Both the position numbers and the translations under genes were made by a program. DNA of 64,000 bases from Pseudomonas hamedanensis. GTDB lineage: Bacteria > Pseudomonadota > Gammaproteobacteria > Pseudomonadales > Pseudomonadaceae. A model generated the notes under the pieces. The model made no database searches. It was not told the origin of the DNA and saw only the letters and a list, made by a program, of their open reading frames with translations. Of this stretch, positions 26,169 to 36,074 are shown in pieces. The DNA lies in contig NZ_CP077091.1 in the NCBI RefSeq assembly GCF_014268595.2, positions 4,880,001 to 4,944,000 of the forward strand. Direction: 5' to 3'. The first letter of the stretch is position 1. Each line of letters opens with the position of its first letter.

Positions 26169-27179
26169 CTAAGACAACAAATCCTCCAGACGACCGTGGA
26201 GGCGCTCGGGCAAGTTCTCCTGAATCTCGATCAACGCCCGGGAAATCGCGCTCTGAAAGCCCTGAACGCCGGCCGAACCGTGACTTTTCACGACGATGCC
26301 CTGCAAGCCGAGAAAGCTTGCGCCATTATGTCGCGCCGGGGCCAGATCAGCCTGCAGGCGCTTCATCAGCGGCAAGGCCAGGGCGCCGACGGCTCGGGAA
26401 GCGAGGTTGCGCTTGAACAGCGCTTCGATGCGCGCGGCGATCATCGTCGCCAGCCCCTCGCTGGACTTGAGCAGGATATTGCCGACAAAACCGTCGCACA
26501 CCACGACATCTGCCTCGCCGCGATACAAACCATCACCTTCGATGAAGCCGATGTAGTTGATGCCACGAGCCGCCTGCAGCAGCGTTGCCGCCAGCTTGAC
26601 CTGCTGATTGCCCTTGATGTCTTCGGTACCGATGTTCAGCAGTGCCACCCGCGGACGGGCAATGCCCAGCGTCTGCGCGGCCACCGAACCCATGACGGCG
26701 AACTGCAACAGTTGCTCGGCACTGCAATCGACGTTGGCGCCGAGATCGAGCAACTGGCAATAACCGGTCTGCGTCGGAATCGCGGCAACCATCGCCGGAC
26801 GATCAATGCCTGGCAGCGTCTTCAGGACAAACCGCGACAATGCCATCAACGCGCCGGTATTGCCGGCACTGACACAGGCCTGCACCTTGCCGTCACGCAA
26901 CAGCTCGAGGGCGACCCGCATCGACGAGTCCGGCTTGCCGCGCAGAGCCTGGGCAGGCTTTTCATCCATGGTGATGACTTCGCTGGCCGCAACAATCGTC
27001 AGGCGCGCGCGATCGGCAGCCGAATGGCCGGTAATCAGTTCTTCAAGAAGGGAGGGTTGACCGACGAGGGTCAGGTGCAGCGAGGGCGTAGCAGACAGGC
27101 AAGCGAGACTGGCCTGAACAATGCTGCGGGGACCGAAGTCCCCGCCCATTGCGTCAATCGCGATGACTTGAGCAGACAA
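26169..27179 (-). CDS. plsX: Phosphate acyltransferase PlsX
   Basis: The 336-residue enzyme makes acyl-phosphate from acyl-ACP for phospholipid synthesis. Family marks are the N-terminal [10 protein letters not shown], the [15 protein letters not shown] segment and [11 protein letters not shown]. The likely start is TTG at 27179 (gives [13 protein letters not shown]), four bases after the rpmF stop. No ATG precedes the conserved core, so a non-ATG start is needed. Membrane-associated. Confidence 0.93.
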   Translation of the reverse strand: MSAQVIAIDAMGGDFGPRSIVQASLACLSATPSLHLTLVGQPSLLEELITGHSAADRARLTIVAASEVITMDEKPAQALRGKPDSSMRVALELLRDGKVQACVSAGNTGALMALSRFVLKTLPGIDRPAMVAAIPTQTGYCQLLDLGANVDCSAEQLLQFAVMGSVAAQTLGIARPRVALLNIGTEDIKGNQQVKLAATLLQAARGINYIGFIEGDGLYRGEADVVVCDGFVGNILLKSSEGLATMIAARIEALFKRNLASRAVGALALPLMKRLQADLAPARHNGASFLGLQGIVVKSHGSAGVQGFQSAISRALIEIQENLPERLHGRLEDLLS

Positions 27180-27183
27180 GTGA

Positions 27184-27366
27184 TTACTCGTCAGCGCCCT
27201 TGTCGATCACTTTACGGCCACGGTATACGCCTTCTGGCGATACGTGGTGACGCAGGTGAACTTCACCGGTGGTTTTTTCTACAGACAGGGTGCTAGCCTC
27301 GAGAGCGTCGTGCGAACGGCGCATGTCACGGGCAGAGCGGGATTTTTTGTTCTGCTGAACAGCCAT
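27184..27366 (-). CDS. rpmF: 50S ribosomal protein L32
   Basis: The 60-residue protein begins [20 protein letters not shown] and continues with the conserved [17 protein letters not shown]. It is the zinc-free form (no CxxC pairs). It lies between yceD and plsX, the standard arrangement linking ribosome and membrane synthesis. Confidence 0.96.
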
Positions 27367-27379
27367 AATTGATTAACTC

Positions 27380-27907
27380 CTAAACGTTTGGGTCACGCTT
27401 TAACTGCGCCAATACACTGAACGGGTTGGACCGCGTTACCTCGTCCTCGCTCGGTTCGGGCTCATCTGCTCCCGCCGGCTGCTGGCATTCTTCCGGATGA
27501 TGAGCAGGCACAATGGGCAAGGCGAGCAGAAGCTCCTCCTCGATCAGTGACTGCAGATCCAATGGATCTTCGCCCAGTTCCAGCACGTCATAACCTTTCG
27601 GCAACGACTGGGTATTCGCACCCTCCTTCACCACCGCGTAACTGCATTCGCTGTGGATCGGCAGGGTGACCAGCTCAAGACAACGCTGGCAAACCATTTT
27701 GACTTCGGTGTCGATAAAACTGTGGATGACCACAGATTTACGTTCATCTCGTTCAAAAACGAATTTGGCCTGCACCGTACCGACATCGTCGGAAAGCGGG
27801 TCGCAGAGTCTCTTCAAATCGGCCAGCAGCAGTTCACCTTGAAGGGTGGTGCCACGATCAGCCAATTTGCGCGGGTCAACGTGAGGTGGAATCGGGTCAT
27901 TCAACAT
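27380..27907 (-). CDS. yceD: YceD family (DUF177) protein
   Basis: The 175-residue acidic protein has the DUF177 layout, with the conserved CQRCLELV motif near the middle and an acidic C-terminus (EPEPSEDEVTRSNPFSVLAQ). Members are linked to 23S rRNA/large-subunit assembly and are cotranscribed with rpmF. Start at 27907 is chosen over 27931 to give the usual length. Confidence 0.9.
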   Translation of the reverse strand: MLNDPIPPHVDPRKLADRGTTLQGELLLADLKRLCDPLSDDVGTVQAKFVFERDERKSVVIHSFIDTEVKMVCQRCLELVTLPIHSECSYAVVKEGANTQSLPKGYDVLELGEDPLDLQSLIEEELLLALPIVPAHHPEECQQPAGADEPEPSEDEVTRSNPFSVLAQLKRDPNV

Positions 27908-28012
27908 AGGCGCAGCATTATAGGGATGCACCCACCCATGTCAAAGGAAATTGTGCCCTGTCCGTCACTTGCGTGCCTCCGTTAGAATCCGCTCCTGCCT
28001 CAGGAGACACCC

Positions 28013-28591
28013 ATGCTGCCTTTATTACTTGCTTCCAGCTCGACCTATCGCCGGGAATTGCTCGCCCGCCTGCACCTGCCGTTCGTCTGCAGCTCGCCGG
28101 ATATCGACGAAAGTCACCGTCCAGGCGAAGCCGCGATCGAACTGGTCAAACGCCTCGCCGAGGAAAAAGCCAGGGCCTTGGCTGACAGCCACCCTGCTCA
28201 TCTGATCATCGGCTCGGACCAGGTGGCCGTACTCGGCGACCGCATCATCGGCAAGCCTCATACGTTCGACAAAGCCCGCGAGCAATTGATGGCCGCCAGC
28301 GGCGCCAGCGTGACCTTCCTCACCGGCCTCGCCCTGTTCAACAGCCAGACCGGGCGCTGCCAGGTCGACTGCGTGCCGTTCACGGTCCATATGCGCAAAC
28401 TGGATGAGGCGCGCATCGAGCGCTACTTACGCCTCGAGCAGCCGTACGATTGCGCCGGCAGTTTCAAGGCCGAAGGCCTCGGCGTAAGCCTGTTTCAATC
28501 GACCGAAGGCCCGGACGCCACCAGCCTGATCGGCCTGCCGCTGATTCGCCTGATCGACATGTTGTTGGCCGAAGGCGTACAGATTCCTTAA
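28013..28591 (+). CDS. Maf family nucleoside triphosphate pyrophosphatase (YceF type)
   Basis: The 192-residue protein has LLASSSTYRRELL at the start, the catalytic Asp in IIGSDQVAVLGD and the C-terminal GPDATSLIGLPL typical of the YceF subgroup. That subgroup hydrolyses modified nucleotides such as m7GTP. It is a house-cleaning enzyme of the cytosol. It is transcribed divergently from yceD, and a REP pair follows its stop by 4 bp. Confidence 0.92.
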   Translation: MLPLLLASSSTYRRELLARLHLPFVCSSPDIDESHRPGEAAIELVKRLAEEKARALADSHPAHLIIGSDQVAVLGDRIIGKPHTFDKAREQLMAASGASVTFLTGLALFNSQTGRCQVDCVPFTVHMRKLDEARIERYLRLEQPYDCAGSFKAEGLGVSLFQSTEGPDATSLIGLPLIRLIDMLLAEGVQIP

Positions 28592-28595
28592 AAGC

Positions 28596-28697
28596 AAAAG
28601 ATCGCTGCCTTCCGGCAGCTCCTACAGAATCAGCGTCACCGCAAAAAAAGCGATTGAACATTAATCCTGTAGGAGCTGCCGCAGGCTGCGATCTTTT
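28596..28697. repeat. REP pair, AGATCGCTGC/GGAGCTGCCG class
   Basis: A different family from the other nine: AAAAGATCGCTGCCTTCCGG... at 28596-28626 and TGTAGGAGCTGCCGCAGGCT... at 28668-28697, inverted, spacer about 40 nt. The arms are imperfect complements. It separates two convergent genes, maf and sppA. Confidence 0.88.
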
Positions 28698-28711
28698 AAT
28701 CTACCGGCGGA

Positions 28712-29701
28712 TTAACGCAACGAAGGCCCGTGGAAGCCCATCCACATCGCCAACTGCTCAGCGACGCTGGCACCGAGCTTTTTCGAGAAGCGGTCGAACG
28801 GCGACTCTTCAACAGTGAAGTCCACCAATTCCTTCTCACCAATCACGTCACGCGCCACCGAACTGGCATTGCCCAAACCATCGATCAACCCCAACGGCAA
28901 GGCCTGCTCGCCGGACCAGACCAGCCCGGAGAACAGCTCCGGATGCTCTTTATCCTTCAGGCGATCGCCGCGCCCCTGCTTCACGCTATTGATGAACTGC
29001 TTGTGCGTGGTATCCAGCACGCTCTGCCAGAATGCAGTTTCCTCAGGCTTTTGCGGCTGGAACGGATCGAGGAATGCCTTGTGCTCGCCCGAGGTGTAGG
29101 TGCGGCGCTCGACGCCGAGTTTTTCCATGGTACCGACAAAACCATAACCGGCCGCCGTTACCCCAATCGAACCGACGAGACTGGCCTTGTCGGCGTAGAT
29201 CTGGTCCGCCGCGCTGGCGATGTAATAGGCACCGGACGCACCGAGATCGGAAATCACCGCGTACAGCTTGATCTCCGGGTGCAGGCCCCGCAGGCGCTTG
29301 ATCTCGTCATAGACATAACCGGACTGCACCGGACTGCCGCCCGGGCTGTTGATGCGCAGAATCACACCCTTGACCTTCTTGTCCTCAAACGCCGCCCGCA
29401 GACTGCCGACAATGTTGTCGGCACTGGCCGGCTCCTTGTCGGCGATCATGCCGTTGATGTCGATCAATGCGGTGTAATTCGTGCCGCGCGCGGCACTCTT
29501 TTCCATGTCCATCAGCGGCGTGAACAGAAGCAACGCAACAAACAGATAAACAAACGTCAGCAGCTTGAAGAAAATCCCCCAGCGCCGCGAGCGACGTTGT
29601 TCCTGCACACCGGCAAGCAGCGTCTTTTCCAGCAGCTTCCAGCTTTTTGCGTCACCGTCGTCGGCACTTGCCTTGGCCGGTGCTTTCCATTCGTCGGTCA
29701 T
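28712..29701 (-). CDS. sppA: Signal peptide peptidase SppA, short form
   Basis: The 329-residue membrane protease has one transmembrane helix at about 45-65 and a single ClpP-like domain. The nucleophile Ser is in SDLGASGAYYIASAAD, the N-terminal VILRINSPGGSP motif forms the oxyanion region and the Lys base is probably in YADKASLVGSIGV. It degrades cleaved signal peptides in the membrane. It is half the size of E. coli SppA, the form common in many bacteria. Confidence 0.9.
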   Translation of the reverse strand: MTDEWKAPAKASADDGDAKSWKLLEKTLLAGVQEQRRSRRWGIFFKLLTFVYLFVALLLFTPLMDMEKSAARGTNYTALIDINGMIADKEPASADNIVGSLRAAFEDKKVKGVILRINSPGGSPVQSGYVYDEIKRLRGLHPEIKLYAVISDLGASGAYYIASAADQIYADKASLVGSIGVTAAGYGFVGTMEKLGVERRTYTSGEHKAFLDPFQPQKPEETAFWQSVLDTTHKQFINSVKQGRGDRLKDKEHPELFSGLVWSGEQALPLGLIDGLGNASSVARDVIGEKELVDFTVEESPFDRFSKKLGASVAEQLAMWMGFHGPSLR

Positions 29702-29725
29702 GCCATCTACCCCAGCAAAAACGTA

Positions 29726-30388
29726 TTAAACATGCTGTCCCAGCCAGGCATGCAATTCAGAAAAACGATCGATCGACAGGCGCGGCTCGAACTGCTGCAG
29801 GGATTCGATCGATTGCGCGCCATAACTGACCGCCACCGAATCCATCCCCGCGTTACGCGCCATCAGCAGGTCGAAGGACGAATCTCCGACCATCAACGCC
29901 TGCTCCGGGCGCACGCCGCAGTGGCTGACGATCTGCTCAAGCATCAGAGGGTGTGGCTTGCTGGCAGTTTCATCGGCAGCACGGGTGATATCGAAATAAT
30001 CTTCCCAGCCGTTGGCCTTGAGAACGCGATCCAGGCCGCGACGATTCTTGCCGGTCGCGACCGCCAGGTGATAGCCCTGCTCGCGAAACGACGCCATCGA
30101 CTCGACGACACCTTCAAATAACGGCGAAGGCACGGCTTCTGCCGCGATGTAGTGATCGGCGTAGTACTCGCGAAACGCGGTCATTTCAGCATCGCTGATT
30201 TCGGGGTACAGGGTGCGAATGGCCTCGGGCAAGCCCAGACCGATAATGCCCTTGACGGCAAAATCATCGCGCAACTCGAAGCCGGAACGCCCGGACGCCG
30301 AGTGCATGGCCTCGACGATCCGATGGATGGAATCGGCGAGGGTGCCGTCCCAATCGAAAATCAGCAGTTTGTAATCAGATGGGCGCAC
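29726..30388 (-). CDS. HAD family hydrolase, phosphoglycolate phosphatase-like
   Basis: The 220-residue HAD-fold enzyme has motif [10 protein letters not shown] near residue 12, a cap domain typical of subclass I, motif II VATGKN and motif [17 protein letters not shown]. Its position after rluC is conserved in pseudomonads. The substrate may be a small phosphate ester. It starts with GTG at 30388 inside the end of rluC (14-bp overlap). Confidence 0.9.
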   Translation of the reverse strand: MRPSDYKLLIFDWDGTLADSIHRIVEAMHSASGRSGFELRDDFAVKGIIGLGLPEAIRTLYPEISDAEMTAFREYYADHYIAAEAVPSPLFEGVVESMASFREQGYHLAVATGKNRRGLDRVLKANGWEDYFDITRAADETASKPHPLMLEQIVSHCGVRPEQALMVGDSSFDLLMARNAGMDSVAVSYGAQSIESLQQFEPRLSIDRFSELHAWLGQHV

Positions 30389-31334
30389 TCAATCGCTCCA
30401 CGGTCTTGGCCCACATTTCATCGACCGGTGCTTGCAGGGTCAGCTTGCCGCCATCCGGCAGCGGCACGGTCAGCATGTAGGCGTGCAGGAACAGGCGCTT
30501 GCCACCCAGATCACGGATTTCCTTGGTGAAATCGTCATCGCCGTACTTGCTGTCGCCGGCAATGCAATGCCCGGCATGCAGGGTGTGCACGCGAATCTGG
30601 TGAGTACGCCCGGTGACAGGCTTGGCCTCGACCATGGTCGCAAAGTCGCCGAAGCGGCGCAGCACCTTGAACACGGTCAGGGCTTCTTTGCCCTCTTCGT
30701 TAACTTCGACCATGCGCTCACCGGAGCGCAGATTGCTCTTGAGCAATGGCGCACGGACTTGCTTGATCGAGGCGGCCCAGTTGCCACGGACCAGCGCCAT
30801 GTAGCGCTTGTCGACGCCATCGCCGCGCAACTGCTCGTGCAGGTGACGCAACATGCTGCGTTTCTTGGCGATCATCAGCAGGCCGGAGGTGTCCCGGTCG
30901 AGACGGTGAACCAGCTCCAGCTCCTTGGCATCGGGACGCAACTGACGAAAGGCTTCGATCACCCCGAAATTCAACCCGCTGCCACCGTGAACCGCAATGC
31001 CGGCGGGCTTATTGATCACGATCAGGGCTTTATCTTCGAAGACGATCGAGGCTTCCAGGCGCTGTAACAGCCCTTGGGCCAGCGGCACCGGCTCGTCGCG
31101 CTCAGGCACGCGAACCGGCGGTACGCGCACAATATCGCCGGCCTGCAGCTTGTATTCAGGCTTGATCCGACCTTTGTTCACGCGCACTTCGCCTTTGCGC
31201 AAAATGCGGTAAATCAAGGTCTTGGGCACGCCTTTGAGCCGGGCGAGGAGAAAGTTGTCGATTCGTTGGCCGGCATACTCCGGCGAGACTTCAAGCAGTT
31301 GAACGCCTGGAGTCGAAGGGGCAGTAGTTGTCAT
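30375..31334 (-). CDS. rluC: 23S rRNA pseudouridine synthase RluC
   Basis: The 319-residue enzyme has an N-terminal S4 RNA-binding domain (about 18-80) and the RluA-family catalytic motif [12 protein letters not shown] with its Asp. GRTHQIRVH is also present. It modifies uridines 955, 2504 and 2580 in E. coli numbering. It is transcribed divergently from rne, from which 700 bp separate it, as in other gammaproteobacteria. Confidence 0.93.
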   Translation of the reverse strand: MTTTAPSTPGVQLLEVSPEYAGQRIDNFLLARLKGVPKTLIYRILRKGEVRVNKGRIKPEYKLQAGDIVRVPPVRVPERDEPVPLAQGLLQRLEASIVFEDKALIVINKPAGIAVHGGSGLNFGVIEAFRQLRPDAKELELVHRLDRDTSGLLMIAKKRSMLRHLHEQLRGDGVDKRYMALVRGNWAASIKQVRAPLLKSNLRSGERMVEVNEEGKEALTVFKVLRRFGDFATMVEAKPVTGRTHQIRVHTLHAGHCIAGDSKYGDDDFTKEIRDLGGKRLFLHAYMLTVPLPDGGKLTLQAPVDEMWAKTVERLSAPI

Positions 31335-31362
31335 GCCGCGGATGATAACAATTTTTATGGAA

Positions 31363-31391
31363 TTGAAGCACTTAATCATTGCTGCTATAGT
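31363..31391 (+). promoter_or_regulatory. rne promoter
   Basis: TTGAAG (31363-31368), a 17-nt spacer and TATAGT (31386-31391) make a near-consensus sigma70 promoter facing rne. Transcription would start near 31398, which gives a leader of about 640 nt. The site lies 29 bp from the rluC start. Confidence 0.75.
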
Positions 31392-31397
31392 CGCGAA

Positions 31398-32033
31398 CGC
31401 CGCCAAAAGCGGCCTGGACAGCGGAACCACGGTCAAAGACCGGCCCTGACCAACGCAATTCACCAGGGCGCGAGGCCGTCCTACGGGGCTTTCGCTACGT
31501 AACGGTGGAGTCTGCAGTTGTAACGAGCGCAGGTGACATGAGGCCTGAATTACACCGCCGAGCAGAGTTTTCACTCGCCTGGCAGGCAAATATTCACGGC
31601 CAGTTCACAAAGTGCAGTCAGCTGCAAATGACCCCGAGCGAAGACTTCGGAAACATCGCCTGAATTAGCCATGATGCGTGACCTCCCCTTTCGGAGCTCA
31701 CGGTAAATGCCAACCCGCTGCGGATTCTGCGCGCGGCAGCACCCGAATTATCAGGGATACGTGTAGGGTGGAGATGCACAACCGCCGGACTGTGTAGCAA
31801 CAGGTTTGATCAAGACGCTTCATCTCGTCCACAGCCGCTGGTTGATTCCTCCTCCTGACTGAGTGCTTAAGTAGCCACAGCAAGCAGGACGCGTACGTCG
31901 CGGTATGGGCCCAATTGGCCTGACATCGCTGGACACGGGAATGGCCAACCACTCCCGACGCACCTGACACCGACCGTGAGAAGTCGTGTGTGCCGAACGC
32001 CGTTTCCGGCAGCCCGGAAACCGACGGTACTAC
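31398..32033 (+). promoter_or_regulatory. Long rne 5' untranslated region
   Basis: About 640 nt without a gene precede rne. It is rich in short inverted repeats, for example TTTCCGG-CAG-CCCGGAAA at about 32004-32021, close to the start codon. In E. coli a structured rne leader senses RNase E activity and drives autoregulation by mRNA cleavage; a pseudomonad counterpart (rne-II-type motif) has been proposed. I infer the same role here from length, position and structure. Confidence 0.65.
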
Positions 32034-35000
32034 ATGAAAAGAATGCTGATTAACGCAACTCAACCCGAAGAGTTGCGTGTTGCACTGGTAGATGGCCAAC
32101 GCCTCTACGACCTGGACATCGAATCCGGTGCACGCGAGCAGAAAAAGGCCAACATCTATAAAGGCCGTATCACTCGCATCGAACCAAGCCTTGAGGCTGC
32201 CTTTGTCGATTTCGGCTCCGAGCGCCACGGCTTCCTGCCCCTCAAAGAAATCTCCCGCGAATACTTCAAGAAAGCCCCTGAAGGCCGCGTCAATATCAAG
32301 GACGTCCTGAGCGAAGGCCAGGAAGTCATCGTTCAGGTCGAGAAAGAAGAACGTGGCAACAAGGGCGCCGCCCTGACCACTTTCATCAGCCTGGCCGGTC
32401 GTTACCTCGTGCTGATGCCGAACAACCCGCGTGCCGGCGGTATCTCCCGTCGCATCGAAGGCGAAGAACGCAACGAACTGCGTGAAGCGCTGAACGGTCT
32501 GGTCGCTCCAGCCGACATGGGCCTGATCGTGCGCACTGCCGGCCTTGGCCGCAGCAGCGAAGAAATGCAGTGGGACCTCGATTACCTGCTGCAACTGTGG
32601 ACCGCCATCAAAGAAGCCTCGCTGGATCGCTCCGCGCCGTTCCTGATCTACCAGGAAAGCAACGTGATCATCCGCGCCATCCGCGATTACCTGCGCCAGG
32701 ACATCGGCGAAGTGCTGATCGACAGCGTTGAAGCCCAGGACGAAGCCCTGACCTTCATCCGCCAGGTGATGCCGCAGTACGCCAGCAAGATCAAGCTGTA
32801 CGAAGACAGCGTGCCGCTGTTCAACCGTTTCCAGATCGAAAGCCAGATCGAGACCGCTTTCCAGCGCGTCGTCGAATTGCCTTCCGGCGGCTCCATCGTC
32901 ATCGATCCGACCGAAGCCCTGGTGTCCATCGACATCAACTCGGCGCGCGCCACCAAAGGCAGCGACATCGAAGAAACCGCCCTGCAGACCAACCTTGAAG
33001 CCGCCGAAGAAATCGCCCGTCAGTTGCGCCTGCGCGACATCGGCGGCCTGATCGTCATCGACTTCATCGACATGACCCCGGCCAAGAACCAGCGCGCCGT
33101 GGAAGAAAAAGTCCGCGAATGCCTGGAAGCCGACCGCGCCCGCGTGCAGATCGGCCGCATCTCGCGCTTCGGCCTGCTGGAAATGTCCCGTCAGCGCCTG
33201 CGTCCATCGCTCGGCGAAAGCAGCGGCATCGTCTGCCCTCGCTGCAACGGCACCGGCATCATCCGTGACGTTGAATCGCTGTCGCTGGCGATCCTGCGCC
33301 TGATCGAAGAAGAAGCGCTGAAAGACCGCACTGCCGAAGTTCGCGCCCAGGTGCCGATCCCGGTTGCAGCCTTCCTGCTCAACGAAAAACGCAACTCGAT
33401 CACCAAGATCGAACTGCGCACCCGCGCGCGCATCGTCATTCTGCCGAACGATCACCTCGAGACGCCGCACTTCGAAGTTCAGCGCCTGCGTGACGACAGC
33501 CCGGAAGCTGCGACGAACCAGTCCAGCTACGAAATCGCGGCAGCCGCTGCCGAAGTCGAAGAAGTCCAGCCAGCCGCCGCGACCCGCACCCTGGTTCGCC
33601 AGGAAGCCGCGGTCAAGACCGCGCCAGCTCGCGCCAATGCGCCGGTGCCAACCGAAGTCGCGCCTGCCGCACCTGCTCCGGCACCGGTTGCCGCACCTGA
33701 GCCGAGCCTGTTCAAAGGTCTGGTGAAGTCGCTGGTCAGCCTGTTCGCCACCAAGGAAGAGCCTGCTGCACCGGTTGCCGTAGAAAAACCGGCTGCCGAG
33801 CGTCCAGCCCGCAATGAAGAGCGTCGCAACGGTCGTCAGCAGAGCCGCAACCGTAACGGTCGCCGCGATGACGAACGCAAGCCGCGCGAAGAACGTGCCC
33901 CGCGTGAAGAACGCGCACCACGTGAGCCGCGTGAAGAGCGTCAACCACGTGAAGCCCGCGAAGTGCGCGAGCCTCGTGAAACCCGCAACGAAGCACCGGC
34001 AGCCCGCGAAGAGCGCGCGCCACGTGCCCCGCGTGAAGAACGTGCACCGCGTGCTCCGCGCGAAGACCGCAAGCCACGTGGCGAGCGTGAAGAACGCGTG
34101 CGTGAACTGCGCGAGCCACTGGACGCCGTGCCAGCCGCAGCCGCTGCTGCCGTGACCGCTGAAGAGCGTCCGGTCCGTCAGCCACGCGAAGAGCGCGCCC
34201 CGCGTCCGCCGCGTGAAGAGCGTCAACCGCGCGCCGAGCAGGCCGCAGCTGCCGTCGCTGAAGAAGAAGTCAACACCAATAACGAAGAGCAACTGCCGGA
34301 AGACGGTCAGGACAACGCCGAAGGCGATCGTCCACGTCGTCGCTCCCGTGGTCAGCGTCGTCGCAGCAATCGTCGTGAACGTCAGCGCGATGCCAATGGC
34401 AACGTGATCGAAGGTTCGGAAGAATCCGAGTCCGGCGAAAACGCTGAAAGCCCAAGCACTGCCGATCTGGCCGCCGGCCTGGCAGTCACCGCCGCTGTTG
34501 CCAGCAGCGTGATCAGTGCTCCGGCTGAAGCCCAGGCTCACGAGCAGGCTGAACGCGCCACCGCTGCTACTCTGGAAAGCGCTCCAGTCGAAGCGCCGGT
34601 TGTCGAAGCGACTACTCCGGTGCAAGTGACTGCCGCGCCAGAAGTCGAAGTGGCCCCTGCTCGCGAAGCTCAACCTCAGGTTGAAGCGGCTGCCGAACCT
34701 GAAGCTGTCGCTGAAGCGCCAACGGCAATCACTGAACCAGCGGTTGAAACCGTAGCTGAAACAGTGACCGAGACCGTGCGTGAAGTTCGCGAAGAGCAGA
34801 CTGCGTTCAACTGGGTTGCCGAGCCAGCTGTCACCGAAGCTCCAGCGCCGGTCGCTGAAGCCGAAGTACCGCCAGCCATGGTTTCCGAGCCAGTAGTCGC
34901 CGCGGCTGAACCAGCGCCAGTGGTTGAGGCACCGGTTGTCGAAGCGCCTGCCGTTATCGAAGCGCCAGCTCCGGTAGTTGAAGCGCCGGCTCCAGTCAGC

Positions 35001-35285
35001 GCCCTGACGCCAAATGGCCGCGCGCCTAACGACCCGCGTGAAGTGCGTCGTCGCAAGCGTGAAGAAGAGCGTCTGCAGAAGGAGGCCGAACTGGCTGCCG
35101 CTGCTGCTCCGGTCGCCGCCGAACCCGCCGCTGCGGCTGACGTGGTCGAGGCAGCGCCTGCCCCGGTCGCTGAGCAGGCATCGGTTGAAGCGGTAATCGC
35201 TGAAGCACCACGCTCCGTTCAGGACGCGGTTGAACAGCGCGAAGAGGCTCAGGAAAAAGAGCACGAGCCTAAACCGCTTGTCTGA
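32034..35285 (+). CDS. rne: Ribonuclease E
   Basis: The 1083-residue endoribonuclease has the normal catalytic half: [20 protein letters not shown], an S1 domain at about 36-118, the DNase I-like domain with [15 protein letters not shown] and IVIDFIDM (metal Asps), and the Zn-link CPRCNGTG at about 401-408. The C-terminal half is low complexity: first an Arg/Glu/Pro-rich stretch of repeated REERAPR units (about 615-740), then a long Ala/Pro/Val/Glu-rich stretch, ending in a basic [20 protein letters not shown] segment. These would bind RNA and degradosome partners. Confidence 0.95.
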   Translation: MKRMLINATQPEELRVALVDGQRLYDLDIESGAREQKKANIYKGRITRIEPSLEAAFVDFGSERHGFLPLKEISREYFKKAPEGRVNIKDVLSEGQEVIVQVEKEERGNKGAALTTFISLAGRYLVLMPNNPRAGGISRRIEGEERNELREALNGLVAPADMGLIVRTAGLGRSSEEMQWDLDYLLQLWTAIKEASLDRSAPFLIYQESNVIIRAIRDYLRQDIGEVLIDSVEAQDEALTFIRQVMPQYASKIKLYEDSVPLFNRFQIESQIETAFQRVVELPSGGSIVIDPTEALVSIDINSARATKGSDIEETALQTNLEAAEEIARQLRLRDIGGLIVIDFIDMTPAKNQRAVEEKVRECLEADRARVQIGRISRFGLLEMSRQRLRPSLGESSGIVCPRCNGTGIIRDVESLSLAILRLIEEEALKDRTAEVRAQVPIPVAAFLLNEKRNSITKIELRTRARIVILPNDHLETPHFEVQRLRDDSPEAATNQSSYEIAAAAAEVEEVQPAAATRTLVRQEAAVKTAPARANAPVPTEVAPAAPAPAPVAAPEPSLFKGLVKSLVSLFATKEEPAAPVAVEKPAAERPARNEERRNGRQQSRNRNGRRDDERKPREERAPREERAPREPREERQPREAREVREPRETRNEAPAAREERAPRAPREERAPRAPREDRKPRGEREERVRELREPLDAVPAAAAAAVTAEERPVRQPREERAPRPPREERQPRAEQAAAAVAEEEVNTNNEEQLPEDGQDNAEGDRPRRRSRGQRRRSNRRERQRDANGNVIEGSEESESGENAESPSTADLAAGLAVTAAVASSVISAPAEAQAHEQAERATAATLESAPVEAPVVEATTPVQVTAAPEVEVAPAREAQPQVEAAAEPEAVAEAPTAITEPAVETVAETVTETVREVREEQTAFNWVAEPAVTEAPAPVAEAEVPPAMVSEPVVAAAEPAPVVEAPVVEAPAVIEAPAPVVEAPAPVSALTPNGRAPNDPREVRRRKREEERLQKEAELAAAAAPVAAEPAAAADVVEAAPAPVAEQASVEAVIAEAPRSVQDAVEQREEAQEKEHEPKPLV

Positions 35286-35300
35286 TTCCTGAAGCTCAAT

Positions 35301-35340
35301 AAAAAGCCCCGCCTGGTGAAAGCCAGGCGGGGCTTTTTTA
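35301..35340 (+). terminator. rne terminator
   Basis: AAAAAGCCCCGCCTGG and CCAGGCGGGGCTTTTTT form a perfect 16-bp stem with a 6-nt loop and a T tract, 15 bp after the rne stop. Confidence 0.93.
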
Positions 35341-35371
35341 TGCACGCAATTCAGACCGCACCGATGTTCAT

Positions 35372-35460
35372 TGTAGGAGTGAGCCTGCTCGCGATAGCAG
35401 TGTGTCAGTCAGCACGCCTTTAGCTGAACCACCGCTTTCGCGAGCAGGCTCGCTCCCACA
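35372..35460. repeat. Hybrid REP pair (two sub-classes combined)
   Basis: The left arm is of the TGTAGGAGTGAG class (from 35372) and the right arm of the TGTGGGAGCGAG class (complement, ending 35460), so the arms differ at two positions. This suggests recombination or conversion between REP sub-families. It lies between rne and the nucleotidyltransferase gene. Confidence 0.88.
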
Positions 35461-35477
35461 AGGGATCTCAACACGGT

Positions 35478-36074
35478 TCAAGAATGGGGAAATACCAGAG
35501 ATTCAGGCACATCGATATCCCACAAAACCCCGGGATCATCCACCGCCACTTCCACCACTCGCCCCTGCGCAAATAACGGCCGAGCCCCACGATCGCCGGT
35601 CAGCGCCTGCAACTGCGCGCCAAACCCACGCCCAAACCCTACGGGATGCCCAAACTCGTCGCCCAGCACCGGCACGCTCACCGCGTCATCGGTCATCGCC
35701 GCGACAACCCGCTCAATACTCGATGGCAGGATAAACGGCATGTCGCCAAGAACAATCAACCAGCCATCCGCATCGGCACACGCAGCAACACCTGCGGCAA
35801 TGCTGTCGCCCATCCCGGTCGATTCGATCGACACGACGTCGCAGCCATAAGCCTGCGCCATGCGCATCGCCTGCGGCCGTGCCTCAGTTGTCACCAACAC
35901 ACGCTTGTCGAGGCTGGCCGGCAAATTCACCAGAACCTGTTCAATCACCGAACGCACCGCGCCGTCGCGCCCCGTGCAGTCAGCCAGCAATTTGTCCTTA
36001 TCAGGGCCGGCGACCTGGCGAAAGCGACTGCCCTCGCCCGCCGCCAGCACAATCACTGCGATGGATCGGCTCAT
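35478..36074 (-). CDS. MobA/MocA-like molybdenum cofactor nucleotidyltransferase
   Basis: The 198-residue protein has the NTP-transferase N-terminus VIVLAAGEGSRF (Gly-rich loop at about 10-17), then a KDKLLAD lysine segment and the metal site in LIVLGDMPF. In MocA, enzymes of this kind attach CMP to molybdopterin for xanthine-oxidase-family enzymes. Its 4-bp overlap with xdhC and the downstream Mo-hydroxylase subunits make MCD synthesis the likely role; other NTP-transferase functions are less likely. Confidence 0.82.
   Translation of the reverse strand: MSRSIAVIVLAAGEGSRFRQVAGPDKDKLLADCTGRDGAVRSVIEQVLVNLPASLDKRVLVTTEARPQAMRMAQAYGCDVVSIESTGMGDSIAAGVAACADADGWLIVLGDMPFILPSSIERVVAAMTDDAVSVPVLGDEFGHPVGFGRGFGAQLQALTGDRGARPLFAQGRVVEVAVDDPGVLWDIDVPESLVFPHS

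Noticed and set aside
31698..35345. A 1215-codon open frame on the strand opposite rne
   Set aside because: It mirrors rne exactly. It results from the absence of certain codons in the biased, repetitive rne frame. Its product is low complexity (Phe/Gly/Arg/Ser-rich) and has no family resemblance.
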